This document shows positions 1-7,822 of a stretch of DNA of 19,212 nt, piece after piece. Within the stretch, counting starts at the first letter, position 1. The number at the start of each line of letters is the position of its first letter. The stretch is from the NCBI GenBank assembly GCA_013329455.1, contig DUKF01000022.1:1-19212 (forward strand), written 5' to 3'. This DNA is from Methanotrichaceae archaeon. GTDB taxonomy: Archaea > Halobacteriota > Methanosarcinia > Methanotrichales > Methanotrichaceae. The position numbers were made by a program, and so were the translations under genes. The notes below the pieces were generated by a model. The model had not been told where the DNA came from. It saw only the letters and a list, made by a program, of their open reading frames with translations, and did not search any database.

Positions 1-1
1 C

Positions 2-1069
2 AAAGAGTCCGCCTGGCAAGATCTGATTCGCTTGACCGGCGACGAGGACAGATATGTGCGAGTTTCCGCAAACCATTCTCTAGGCAAGGCCTCAATATTC
101 AAGGCGACAGAGGCTGAGGGCGAAGAGGACTTCAGAAGAGAGCTGGAAAACGCACTGAAATATTTCGAGAGATCCGCAGCAGAAGCTTCGTTTTTCAATC
201 CGGCCAAATTCTGTCTTCCTTTCTATCGATCGTTTTACGTTCTTACCTTCAAGAAGGAGGGCTCTGAAGCAGAGGTACAGAAATCTCTGGCAGAGGCAAA
301 GAGTGCATCAGAAGGATCGAAGAGCAAAGAAGATCTTTTGAAGGCCGTGGAAAATCTATCAAATGCCCTGAAAGAAACCCAAAGTCTGCGAGAAAGGGGG
401 TTTGAAGCTGCAAAATGCGATCTCAATTCCTACAGGCTGTACTGCGACCGTGCTGTGGAGCTTCTGGACGAAACCGAAGAGAGGGCACCAGGTGCATCTA
501 AGATTATCAAGATGGGGCTGCCGATAATCGATCAGCGGATAAAAAACCTGCTCGAAGGCATCAGGGACAAATCAGAAGAGATCTGTAAAACTGGCGACCC
601 TTTGGAAGCGGAGTTGGGTTGCAGAATACAAAAACGTGCTACATCTGCCCTGGAAAAAAACTGCGATCCAATGGAGGTTCAGAAGGAAATTGATTACATT
701 CTTAGACGAATCAGCTTATGGAGTGATTCAATTCTTGACAAGGATGTGAAGAGATATATAAAAGATAATATTGAAGATGCTGCGAATGAAGACGACATAA
801 AGAGGCTTTCAATAATCCGTATTCTGTTGGAGGATATAATGAGCAGTAAAGACACGTCAAAATATTTAATCAAGAATTCAACGGTACAGATCGCTGAGGG
901 AGAAGGACATGAGCAGGAAATGAACGTATCATCTAACCTCAATAAAGAAATTCACCAAAATAATAAAGAAAAATATGAAGGTCCATGGTGGAAGAATAAG
1001 ATGTTCTTAGTCGCCGTAATAACGGCTTTAATCGCCTCGATAGGCGTTTTGGTTTCATATTATAAATAA
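2..1069 (+). CDS. HEAT-repeat-type protein with C-terminal membrane anchor (5' end outside window)
   Basis: The frame is open to the left edge, so this is the C-terminal part of a longer protein; a TTG at 32 is only an internal codon. The first visible residues (DLIRLTGDEDRYVRVSANHSLGKA) have the pattern of the last repeat of a PBS-lyase/HEAT array. A long, mostly alpha-helical, charged stretch follows (visible residues about 40-310), rich in Glu/Lys with likely coiled coils. The protein ends in a single hydrophobic segment (MFLVAVITALIASIGVLVSYY) followed by one Lys, which looks like a tail anchor. Large HEAT proteins of this build recur in Methanothrix and Methanosarcina, where they are presumed protein-interaction scaffolds. 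No catalytic motif is seen, and the role is unknown. It converges on the minus-strand ABC-2 gene. Confidence 0.7.
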   Translation, partial: KESAWQDLIRLTGDEDRYVRVSANHSLGKASIFKATEAEGEEDFRRELENALKYFERSAAEASFFNPAKFCLPFYRSFYVLTFKKEGSEAEVQKSLAEAKSASEGSKSKEDLLKAVENLSNALKETQSLRERGFEAAKCDLNSYRLYCDRAVELLDETEERAPGASKIIKMGLPIIDQRIKNLLEGIRDKSEEICKTGDPLEAELGCRIQKRATSALEKNCDPMEVQKEIDYILRRISLWSDSILDKDVKRYIKDNIEDAANEDDIKRLSIIRILLEDIMSSKDTSKYLIKNSTVQIAEGEGHEQEMNVSSNLNKEIHQNNKEKYEGPWWKNKMFLVAVITALIASIGVLVSYYK

Positions 1070-1088
1070 TACATAGTTTTAAAATTAT

Positions 1089-1112
1089 TGAGGTGGGGTG
1101 TAGCGCCCCTCT
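1089..1112. terminator. Hairpin between convergent genes, possible terminator
   Basis: GGGGTG (1095-1100) pairs with CGCCCC (1104-1109) around a TAG loop. On the minus strand the stem is followed by an AT-rich stretch (AATAATTTTAAAAC), so it could end the long minus-strand operon. On the plus strand it lies about 25 bases after the HEAT gene's stop codon. No clean T-run follows on either strand, so this is a weak call. Confidence 0.35.
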
Positions 1113-1152
1113 GACTGAAACGACCCTCCCCCAAAGAGATTTTTCGATATCC

Positions 1153-1959
1153 TCAGTAGTGCACCAGCGTCCCGTCCCTCTTCGCCTTTCGGACCGCGTA
1201 CCTGAAAGCTAGGAGGCTCGCCGGCAACAGGAGCGCCGAGAAGAGGACGAGCGTTCCCACGTCCGGTGCCAGGTCCCGCAAGCTGTAGCCCTGGAGAAGG
1301 GCGTGCCTCATACCGTTCAGCGAGTAGGTCATCGGCAAGAGGTGCGAGACCGTCTGGAGCCACGAGGGAAGGACTGTGATGGGGAAGAAGACGCCCCCGA
1401 AGAGCTCGGAGGTGCTCATGAAGAGCATGTTTATCGGGTCGCCCCTCTTGAAGATCATGATGAAGCTGGCGGAGAGGATCCCGATGCTACTGAAGCATAT
1501 TATCGTGAGGCCGAGGATGATCAGCGCCCCCAGGACGTTGGAGCCCGCGAGGCTCACGCCCAAAAGGACGCCGATTATCAGGTAGAGGAGGACCCGAAAG
1601 GAGGCGAAGATGAAGTTCCAGAGGGTCGAGAGGGTGATGATCGCCGAGGCGTCGGTGGGGGTGACGAGCATCGCCTCGAGGGTCCCCATCATCTGCTCGT
1701 CTCGGACGCTCTCGGAGAATCCCCGAAGCGAGACCATCAGATACCCCGAAAAGGCGATCCCGATCAGAACGAAGGAGAAGTAGTCCCCGCCGTAGGGTGC
1801 GAGGTACTTCTGCCCGGCAGATCCGATCAGCTTTGCGACGAAGTAGTAGGTGAGGATGTTGAAGAACATGAAAAAGAGCCGGAGGAAGAACTCGAACTTG
1901 TAGCTCATCTGGAGCATGTAGCTCCTCCTCACAAAGGATAGGGCCTTTCGATAAATCAC
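1153..1959 (-). CDS. ABC-2 type transporter permease
   Basis: A 268-residue integral membrane protein of the ABC-2 (DrrB/NodJ-like) exporter family. It would form the membrane channel for the ATPase encoded just upstream. About six hydrophobic segments are visible, at roughly residues 25-45, 60-80, 105-130, 140-170, 175-200 and 235-255. The family's cytoplasmic region SVRDEQMMGTLEAMLVTPT sits between the second and third. The GTG start overlaps the ATPase stop by four bases (GTGA), indicating translational coupling. Family members export drugs, lipids or polysaccharides; the substrate here is unknown. It is the last gene of the minus-strand operon. Confidence 0.9.
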   Translation of the reverse strand: MIYRKALSFVRRSYMLQMSYKFEFFLRLFFMFFNILTYYFVAKLIGSAGQKYLAPYGGDYFSFVLIGIAFSGYLMVSLRGFSESVRDEQMMGTLEAMLVTPTDASAIITLSTLWNFIFASFRVLLYLIIGVLLGVSLAGSNVLGALIILGLTIICFSSIGILSASFIMIFKRGDPINMLFMSTSELFGGVFFPITVLPSWLQTVSHLLPMTYSLNGMRHALLQGYSLRDLAPDVGTLVLFSALLLPASLLAFRYAVRKAKRDGTLVHY

Positions 1960-2834
1960 AGTCCACCCCTCCTCCGACCAAGGCCCCCCCGGTGGGCAAA
2001 GCCCCTCCGGTCGGGGCGGAATCCTCCGCCTCCGCCTCGCTCCTCGAACCTCTTTCCAGAATAATGCAAAAAGACGTCACTGAGCTTCGAGCCGTTCCCA
2101 AGATTCTCCTTCAGCTCCTCGGGACTCCCGACGACCTTTATCCTGCCGTCATCAAAGATCGCCACCCGATCGCAGAGCTCTTCCGCCTCTTCGAGGTTGT
2201 GGGTCGATATGAATATCGTCTTTCCCCGCTCCTTCACGATCTCTTCTTTGATGAAATCCCTCAGGCTCTGGGCTGCTCCCGGATCGAGGCTTCTCGTCGG
2301 CTCGTCCATGAATAGGACGGCTGGATCGTTGAGGAGACCCCGGGCGATGGCCATCCTCTGCTTCATCCCGGCAGAGTAGTTAAGAAACCGCTCGTCTGCG
2401 GCATATTTCAGATCGACAACCCCGAGAAGCTCGTCGACCATATCCCTGGCGTCGTCGCAGTAGAAGTTGTGAAGCGATGCGAAGAACTCGAGGTTCTGCC
2501 TTCCTGTGAGCCTCCAGTAGAAGCTCCTCTCATCGGTGGTGACCAGGCCAATCGATTCCCGAACCATTCCGCTCTCCTTTTTGACGTCGTAACCGTTTAC
2601 GCTGGCTCTGCCACCAGTCGGGAGGATCAGAGTGCAGAGGATCTTTATCAGCGTCGTCTTCCCGGCCCCGTTCGGCCCGAGGATGCCGAAGACCTCTCCC
2701 CGTTTGACCAAGAGGTCGACTCCGTCTACGGGAGTAATCCCGCCCGCTGCGGGCCGACGACGGATGAGGTCGGAAAGGCCCCTTTGCACCACGAACGTCT
2801 TCGTCAGCTTGCGCGTCTCAATAGCGTTCTCCAC
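1956..2834 (-). CDS. ABC-2 type transporter ATP-binding protein
   Basis: The nucleotide-binding subunit that powers the adjacent ABC-2 permease. Numbered from the GTG at 2834: Walker A GPNGAGKTT at 53-61, a YSAGMKQR signature from 153 (the variant typical of the DrrA/NodI class), Walker B VLFMDEP at 173-179, and a STHN switch histidine. I chose this GTG because GGAGGCGGG lies six bases before it. An in-frame ATG at 2876 would add 14 residues but has no ribosome site. The last roughly 28 residues form an unusual Gly/Arg-rich tail (ERGGGGGFRPDRRGFAHRGG) encoded by GC-rich simple sequence, which looks like a replication-slippage extension. The gene lies about 70 bases after the BtuD-like ATPase in the same direction. 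Confidence 0.9.
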   Translation of the reverse strand: MENAIETRKLTKTFVVQRGLSDLIRRRPAAGGITPVDGVDLLVKRGEVFGILGPNGAGKTTLIKILCTLILPTGGRASVNGYDVKKESGMVRESIGLVTTDERSFYWRLTGRQNLEFFASLHNFYCDDARDMVDELLGVVDLKYAADERFLNYSAGMKQRMAIARGLLNDPAVLFMDEPTRSLDPGAAQSLRDFIKEEIVKERGKTIFISTHNLEEAEELCDRVAIFDDGRIKVVGSPEELKENLGNGSKLSDVFLHYSGKRFEERGGGGGFRPDRRGFAHRGGLGRRRGGL

Positions 2835-2903
2835 GATGGTCCCGCCTCCAGAAACTGCCACTCTCGAAATCGCCATATTCGATCATTCGAAGCTCAGATC
2901 ACG

Positions 2904-3785
2904 TCAAGCGAGCTTGATCCCCTTGATTTCAGAGATGCTGCGAGGAAACCCGTTTCTTCTCTTTCCGTTCGTGAAGGGCCTGTTATCGGGGATTGGACGC
3001 GAGCCGTTCGTCTTGATCTGCTTCACCGGCACGATGAAAGGCGCCTCCGACTGGGACCTCACCGCAACCTCGACGTTGTAGATCGCCTCGATGTTCTCGG
3101 GTGTCAGAACCGAGGCGGGATCTCCGACGGCCATTATCTTCCCCTTCTTCATCATAATTATGCCGTGAGAGTACTTCGAGGCGAGGTTGAGGTCGTGGAG
3201 GGCTATCAGGGCCGTCATCCTCCTCTTCCTCACCAGGTCGCTAACGATGTTCATGACGTCGAGCTGGTGCCAGATGTCCAGGTTGCTCGTCGGCTCGTCG
3301 AGGAGCATCACCTTCGTCTCCTGGACGAGGGCTCTTGCGATCAACACCTTCTGCTGCTGCCCTCCGCTCAATTCGCCAAAGCTGCTCATGGCCAGATCCT
3401 CGATCCCAAGCAGCCTCAAAACCTCCCAGACCTTCTCCTCGTCGTCGGAGCTGCTAAGCCAGCCGATGTGGGGCCTTCTGCCCATCAGGACCGTATCGAA
3501 GACGTTGGAGGAGAAGGTCCGAGCCGAACTCTGGGGCACGTAAGAAAGGTTCCTTGCGATCTCCATCCGATCCATCTTCGTCACGTCCTTTCGATCGATC
3601 AGGATGCTGCCGCTCTTGGGCGAGAGGATCCGATCGATGCACTTGATCAGCGTCGACTTGCCTGAGCCGTTCGGCCCCACTATCGTCACGAGCTTCGAAG
3701 GTCCGATCTCAAAGCTGACGTCTTTGAGGATCGGCGAGCTGTTGTAACCAAACACTATTCCCTTTGCCTGAAGCTGGATCATCAT
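2904..3785 (-). CDS. FecE/BtuD-type ABC transporter ATP-binding protein
   Basis: ATPase of an importer in the iron-siderophore/cobalamin/heme class, partner of the permease upstream. Numbered from the ATG at 3785: Walker A GPNGSGKST at 37-45, Q-loop Gln85, LSGGQ at 139-143, Walker B VMLLDE at 159-164, and switch His197 (ALHDLN). The ATG overlaps the permease stop by four bases (ATGA), with GGGAG eight bases ahead; an in-frame TTG at 3791 is the less likely alternative. At 293 residues it is about 35 longer than usual. The extra is a polar, basic C-terminal tail after the regulatory-like region (from about residue 250) with no recognised domain. Confidence 0.93.
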   Translation of the reverse strand: MMIQLQAKGIVFGYNSSPILKDVSFEIGPSKLVTIVGPNGSGKSTLIKCIDRILSPKSGSILIDRKDVTKMDRMEIARNLSYVPQSSARTFSSNVFDTVLMGRRPHIGWLSSSDDEEKVWEVLRLLGIEDLAMSSFGELSGGQQQKVLIARALVQETKVMLLDEPTSNLDIWHQLDVMNIVSDLVRKRRMTALIALHDLNLASKYSHGIIMMKKGKIMAVGDPASVLTPENIEAIYNVEVAVRSQSEAPFIVPVKQIKTNGSRPIPDNRPFTNGKRRNGFPRSISEIKGIKLA

Positions 3786-4888
3786 GCCCAAAACTCCCTC
3801 CTTCTACCTTTCAACATAAGATACATGAAGAACGGAACCCCGATGATCGAGGTCATGATCCCCGTCGGTATCACCGTCGGCGCGATCACGTTCATTGCAA
3901 CGCCGTCTGCGGCGATCAGAACTGCAGCCCCCAGGATCCCAGAAGCCGGGATCAAGAACCTGTGATCTCCGCCCAGGATCATCCTTGCCATGTGGGGCGC
4001 CACAAGCCCGATGAAAGAGATCGTCCCCGTGAAGCAGACGACTGTTGCCACCACCAGGCTCGATACCAGCATTATGAATATCCTGACGTGCTCTGTGTTC
4101 ACTCCGATGCTCTTGGCGGTATCGTCGCCTGCCGTCATTATGTTCAGATCCCAGGCCTTGAGCATCAGAAGAGGTATGCAGATTCCAAAGACGGCGAGGA
4201 TGAGGGGGATCTTGCTCCAGGAGAACGCGGCAAGGTCTCCCATCCCCCACGAGGTCATGAGCCGGAGCTGTTCGTCATCGGCGAAGTACTTGAAGAGCTG
4301 GCTCATGGCGCTGAAAAAGTAGTTCACTGCGATTCCCGCAAGGATCAGGGTCTCGGAGCTCGCGCCCTTGATGGCTGCAAGCCCTATGATGAAGCCGGAG
4401 CAGAGAAGGGCAAAGAGAAAGGCGTTACCAATGAGAAGGTAAGGGCCGCCGACGATCGATATCCCGATGACCGCCGCAAGCGAGATGCCAAACTGGGCCC
4501 CTGCCGAGATTCCAAGGGTGAAGGGGCTTGCAAGAGGGTTTTTCAAGACCGCTTGCATAACACACCCGCATATCCCCAGGCCAAACCCGGCGAGGATACC
4601 GCCCATGATTCTCGGGAACCTTATGTTCCAGACGACCCTCTTCGTCAGAGGTTCCACATCGAAGTAGCCGGGATAAAGCCTATCGATGAGGGCGCGGTAG
4701 GCCTCGGCGACGGAGATGTCAAGGGGCCCGAGAGTTATGATCACTCCCGTCAGGATGATGATGAAGGTCAGGATCGCCGCCATGAAGAGGTACCGTCCGA
4801 AGATGAAGGAATCGTGAGCCTCCTGCATCCTGCTCCTCTTTCCGGCCCGCGCCGAGGTTCGCCTCACCGTCTTTGCCATATCCACCAC
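3782..4888 (-). CDS. FecCD/BtuC-family ABC transporter permease
   Basis: A 368-residue integral membrane permease of the BtuC/FecD family, expected to have ten helices and act as a homodimer with the ATPase downstream. Family hallmarks are visible: RFPRIMGGILAGFGLGICG near 93-111, the NPLASPFTLGISAGAQFG stretch that follows, and the late GTISFIGLVAPHMARM motif that contacts the ATPase. A basic, hydrophilic N-terminus of about 30 residues precedes helix 1. The GTG start at 4888 follows GAAAGGT, which overlaps the slipin stop codon; a nearby ATG at 4879 is also possible. The family carries Fe-siderophores, heme or corrinoids, and sequence alone does not choose between them. Confidence 0.95.
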   Translation of the reverse strand: MVDMAKTVRRTSARAGKRSRMQEAHDSFIFGRYLFMAAILTFIIILTGVIITLGPLDISVAEAYRALIDRLYPGYFDVEPLTKRVVWNIRFPRIMGGILAGFGLGICGCVMQAVLKNPLASPFTLGISAGAQFGISLAAVIGISIVGGPYLLIGNAFLFALLCSGFIIGLAAIKGASSETLILAGIAVNYFFSAMSQLFKYFADDEQLRLMTSWGMGDLAAFSWSKIPLILAVFGICIPLLMLKAWDLNIMTAGDDTAKSIGVNTEHVRIFIMLVSSLVVATVVCFTGTISFIGLVAPHMARMILGGDHRFLIPASGILGAAVLIAADGVAMNVIAPTVIPTGIMTSIIGVPFFMYLMLKGRRREFWA

Positions 4889-4894
4889 CAGGAC

Positions 4895-5680
4895 TTACCT
4901 TTCGACCACGGCCCTCGCAAGCCCCGCGGTCGCACAGATATCCTCGGCCGAGCGCCTGGGTGTGTCAGAGTGGGTCGATACGACGATGAGGTTCTTCTCC
5001 TTTGCGATCTCGGTGAGGGTCTGAAACTCCCTCAGCTTCAGGGCGCTGGGCTTCTCCTCATAGAGGGTGGCAGCATCGTTCATCCTTTGGGACGCCTGAA
5101 ACTCTCCCTCCGCAAGGATTATCCTCGCCCTCTTCTCCCGTTCAGCCTCCGCCTGCCTTGCAATCGCTCGAAGCATGTTCTCGGGCAAAGCCACATCCCT
5201 CATGGTGGCGGTGGTCACCTTGATCCCCCAGGGGTCGGTCACCTCGTCCAGGATCAATTGAACCTCCTTGTTCAGCTCGTCCCGATTGGATAGGATCGTG
5301 TCCAGCTCGTTTTGGCCGAGGACGTCCCTCAAAGTCGTTTGGGCGAGAAGTGCCGTTGCAGCCTCGTAGTCTTCCACCTCCACTATCGCCCTCGTCGAGT
5401 CTGTGACCTTGTAGTAGATGACGGCGTCGACGTCGACGCTGACGTTGTCGCTGCTTATGACAGTCTGTCTTGGAACGTCCAGCTCTCGGACCCTCAGGTC
5501 CACCTTGACGATCCTGTCAACGATCGGTATTATCGGAAAGAGACCTGGGCCCTTTTCGCCGAGAAGCTTTCCAAACCTGAAAACGACGGCCCGCTCGTAC
5601 TGCCTTGTGATCTTCAACGATGAAAATAATATCAGGCCGATGGCCAGCACGCCAGCCAGCAGCTGAAGGTCTAATGCCAC
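4895..5680 (-). CDS. Slipin (stomatin/prohibitin SPFH-domain membrane protein)
   Basis: A 261-residue SPFH protein: an N-terminal hydrophobic anchor (about 5-24), then the domain beginning ITRQYERAVVFRFGKLLGEKGPG. The classic slipin features follow (VDLRVRELDVPRQTVISSDNV, AVIYYKV, LRDVLGQNELDTIL), and a C-terminal helical region contains AEAEREKRARIILAEGE. Slipins form membrane-bound ring oligomers and are usually encoded beside an NfeD-type protease; no NfeD gene is present here. The tail after about residue 228 (NLIVVSTHSDTPRR) differs from the usual hydrophobic slipin ending. GGAGGG precedes the GTG start at 5680. Only six bases separate its stop from the BtuC-like permease start, so it is embedded in the transporter operon, perhaps as a membrane organiser or stabiliser for it (inference). 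Confidence 0.92.
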   Translation of the reverse strand: MALDLQLLAGVLAIGLILFSSLKITRQYERAVVFRFGKLLGEKGPGLFPIIPIVDRIVKVDLRVRELDVPRQTVISSDNVSVDVDAVIYYKVTDSTRAIVEVEDYEAATALLAQTTLRDVLGQNELDTILSNRDELNKEVQLILDEVTDPWGIKVTTATMRDVALPENMLRAIARQAEAEREKRARIILAEGEFQASQRMNDAATLYEEKPSALKLREFQTLTEIAKEKNLIVVSTHSDTPRRSAEDICATAGLARAVVER

Positions 5681-5723
5681 TTTTCAGCCCTCCTGAAACT
5701 TCGTCTTGTAAAATTTGAACGTA

Positions 5724-6629
5724 TCACGAGCTTTCCGATGTGGGCCACCATATCATGGCGCTCTTCGTCCTCCGCCTGAAGGTGAATCCTCCACCATTCT
5801 CGCCGTCATCGCCTTCGAGATTTTTGGCGAGATACTCTCTCAAAAAGGGCTCGTTCTCCTCGGGGATCCCCCTCATCACCTTCCACCGCCGGACCGCCTC
5901 ATCGAGGCTCTCGTAGCGCTGAACGTGCTCTGCATCCCTGATCTCGACGTTTGCATAGATCCCCATCTCGTGCAGTATGTTGTAGAGGAGCATGTAATCG
6001 GATCGCCAGCCTCCTCGTCTCGGCGGCCTATCGTAGACCCGCTCCCAGAGCTCCTCTTCGAGATCGTCGAAGAACCACTTGCCAGCGGAGGTGAAGATGT
6101 AAACGCGCTTCTTCGCCGCTGAATTCATCTTTTCCAGGGCCTCTTGAAGGTCGAACATCCCAAGAGAATGGGAGGCGATGACCACGTCATGAGGCTCGAT
6201 ATCGACTCCGAGCTGGACGTTCTCCCACCTTTTTTGAATGCAATGAAAATTGGAGAGTCCCACCTCTGCCATGTTCTCTTCAAGGCAGTCGAGCATACCT
6301 CTCGACTGATCCACCGCAGTTACTGATCTCACCCTCTTGGCGATGGGAACCGAAAGACGGCCGGTGCCAGCGCCGACGTCCAGGATGGTGAAATCTGGAT
6401 TGAGCCGCAAGCTCGTAACCTGTCGATCGGTCCGCTCGCTTCGCTCCTTTGTCGACCTGTTGAACTCTTCTGCCCTCTTATCCCAAAATTCTCCTGGGTT
6501 TTCGCGTCCCCTTCTTCCGCGCCCCTCAGAGATCATCGCCTTTCGTAGCTCGTTCCAGTTTATAATTCCGGTCAGCTCTTTTCCCTCCATTATTTCTGAT
6601 TGATCGGATGGTGGAGGGGCGTGGACCAT
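5724..6629 (-). CDS. Class I SAM-dependent methyltransferase
   Basis: A 301-residue Rossmann-fold methyltransferase, predicted cytoplasmic. SAM-binding motif I is LDVGAGTGRL (83-92), with the acidic residue of motif II at Asp107 (AVDQS) and an ASHSLGMFD segment near 152-160. Before the core, a region of about 75 residues includes EFWDKRAEEFNRSTKERSERT, common in archaeal methyltransferases of this type. The ATG at 6629 has GGAGGTGGGTGG upstream. It lies between the second binding protein and the slipin with gaps of about 32 and 43 bases. The methyl acceptor is unknown. Context suggests modification of the imported ligand or a metallophore, but a general small-molecule methylase is equally possible. 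Confidence 0.87.
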   Translation of the reverse strand: MVHAPPPSDQSEIMEGKELTGIINWNELRKAMISEGRGRRGRENPGEFWDKRAEEFNRSTKERSERTDRQVTSLRLNPDFTILDVGAGTGRLSVPIAKRVRSVTAVDQSRGMLDCLEENMAEVGLSNFHCIQKRWENVQLGVDIEPHDVVIASHSLGMFDLQEALEKMNSAAKKRVYIFTSAGKWFFDDLEEELWERVYDRPPRRGGWRSDYMLLYNILHEMGIYANVEIRDAEHVQRYESLDEAVRRWKVMRGIPEENEPFLREYLAKNLEGDDGENGGGFTFRRRTKSAMIWWPTSESS

Positions 6630-6661
6630 CGTCTTCCACCCACCTCCAAACTTCTCAAAAT

Positions 6662-7792
6662 TTACTGCGAGTTCAAGTACTCCCTCGGCCAGACGAGGTA
6701 GTCGGCATACTCTGAAAAGACGTCGTCAACCCCGAGAAACGCCTTCATGATCTTGTTGCCCTCTTCCTCCAGGTCCATGTCTTGAAACTTGTCTGGGTGG
6801 AGCACTTTGGCCATGTAGACCATGTTCAGCAGGCTTCTGTCAATCGGCATGCCTCGACAATACGGATAGAAACAGTTGTGGACGTTGCCGTTCTGGACCG
6901 CATTTATCGACTCAAGATCTGGGGAGGAGCTCAGAATCTCGATCGTCTCCACGTCGTCTGGCGAGAGGATGTACTCGGGGTCCCAGGCGATTATCTGCTC
7001 AATTCCTACGTTGATGGCGCTTCCTTCGAAGTCGGTCAGTCCACATTCTGCGGCCACGTTTCTTCCGCCTGCAACCTCCAGCGGCTCATAGAAGGTCACT
7101 GTACGCGTAAAATCGCGTCCTTCTTTCGGATCGTAAAAGCCCTTGGAACTTCCCCGGGGCGCAAAGTAGACTGTAGGCTTCTCGCTTTCGTCCAAATTTT
7201 CCGTGACAGATCTTACCATCTCGACCTCAGAGTCGATGAAGTCGATCAGCTCTTCGGCTTCGTCTCCCCTTTCCAGAACTTCGCCTATGAGCTCGATCTG
7301 ATCTGAGACCGTCTCAAAATCGAAGTCGGTTCCGACGCATACTACGGGAGTGCCCACTTTCTCCTGCATCTCATCGGCCCGATCAGACCAGAACATCGCC
7401 TCGAATATGACGTCGGGCGCTAGGGAGGCCATCAGCTCGTAATTCACAGTATGTCGGGTGCTAATCTCGGGGATCTCTGCAAGCTCGCCGCCGCAGACGT
7501 TTTCCCAGCAGCTCGGACAGGTCTCTTCGCTCCCATTTTTGGGGCAGACGCAGCTTCCAATCGTGGCCTCGTCGGTTCCAACGATCTTGTCGCCATCGCC
7601 CAATGCAATGACCGTTCTGGAGTTGTCCGGGTTGGTGGTGATGATACGCTCTATTGGCCCCTCTATCGTCACAACCCTTCCGGCCATGTCAGTGATCGTT
7701 TTTGGGTAATCTTCATCAGCAGCTGAGGGCGATGCTGCCATCAGCACCGTTGATGCGAAAAGCACCACCATCAAAGACAAATTCCATCTCAT
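6662..7792 (-). CDS. Exported substrate-binding protein, BtuF/FecB class (copy 2)
   Basis: The extracytoplasmic ligand receptor for the BtuCD-like importer. It has an N-terminal signal peptide (hydrophobic core at about 6-18, likely cleavage near PSAA|DED) with no lipobox cysteine. The family start is visible (TITDMAGRVVTIEGPIERIITTNPDN), as is the NYELMASLAPDVI region. Unlike textbook BtuF, it has a Cys-rich insert at C81, C83, C92, C95 and C100 (CVCP...CPSC) and a later CFYPYC pair (C307, C312). These are candidates for metal binding or disulfides. It is paralogous to the gene 30 bases upstream; both end almost identically (YADYLVWPREYLN). I chose the ATG at 7792 because AAGGTG lies ahead of it; a GTG at 7801 is possible. 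Confidence 0.92.
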   Translation of the reverse strand: MRWNLSLMVVLFASTVLMAASPSAADEDYPKTITDMAGRVVTIEGPIERIITTNPDNSRTVIALGDGDKIVGTDEATIGSCVCPKNGSEETCPSCWENVCGGELAEIPEISTRHTVNYELMASLAPDVIFEAMFWSDRADEMQEKVGTPVVCVGTDFDFETVSDQIELIGEVLERGDEAEELIDFIDSEVEMVRSVTENLDESEKPTVYFAPRGSSKGFYDPKEGRDFTRTVTFYEPLEVAGGRNVAAECGLTDFEGSAINVGIEQIIAWDPEYILSPDDVETIEILSSSPDLESINAVQNGNVHNCFYPYCRGMPIDRSLLNMVYMAKVLHPDKFQDMDLEEEGNKIMKAFLGVDDVFSEYADYLVWPREYLNSQ

Positions 7793-7822
7793 TTTATGCA
7801 CCTTCGATCTTGAAGAAGAAGT

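Noticed and set aside
1303..1941. 212-codon plus-strand frame
   Set aside because: Antisense to the ABC-2 permease; Asp/Glu/Gly/His-rich translation typical of the reverse of a membrane-protein gene.
2469..5293. Very long plus-strand open frames (398 codons at 2469-3665 and 509 codons at 3764-5293)
   Set aside because: They lie antisense to the clear ABC ATPase, permease and slipin genes, give charged His/Arg/Pro/Gly-rich translations with no family pattern, and stay open because of GC-rich codon bias in the real genes.
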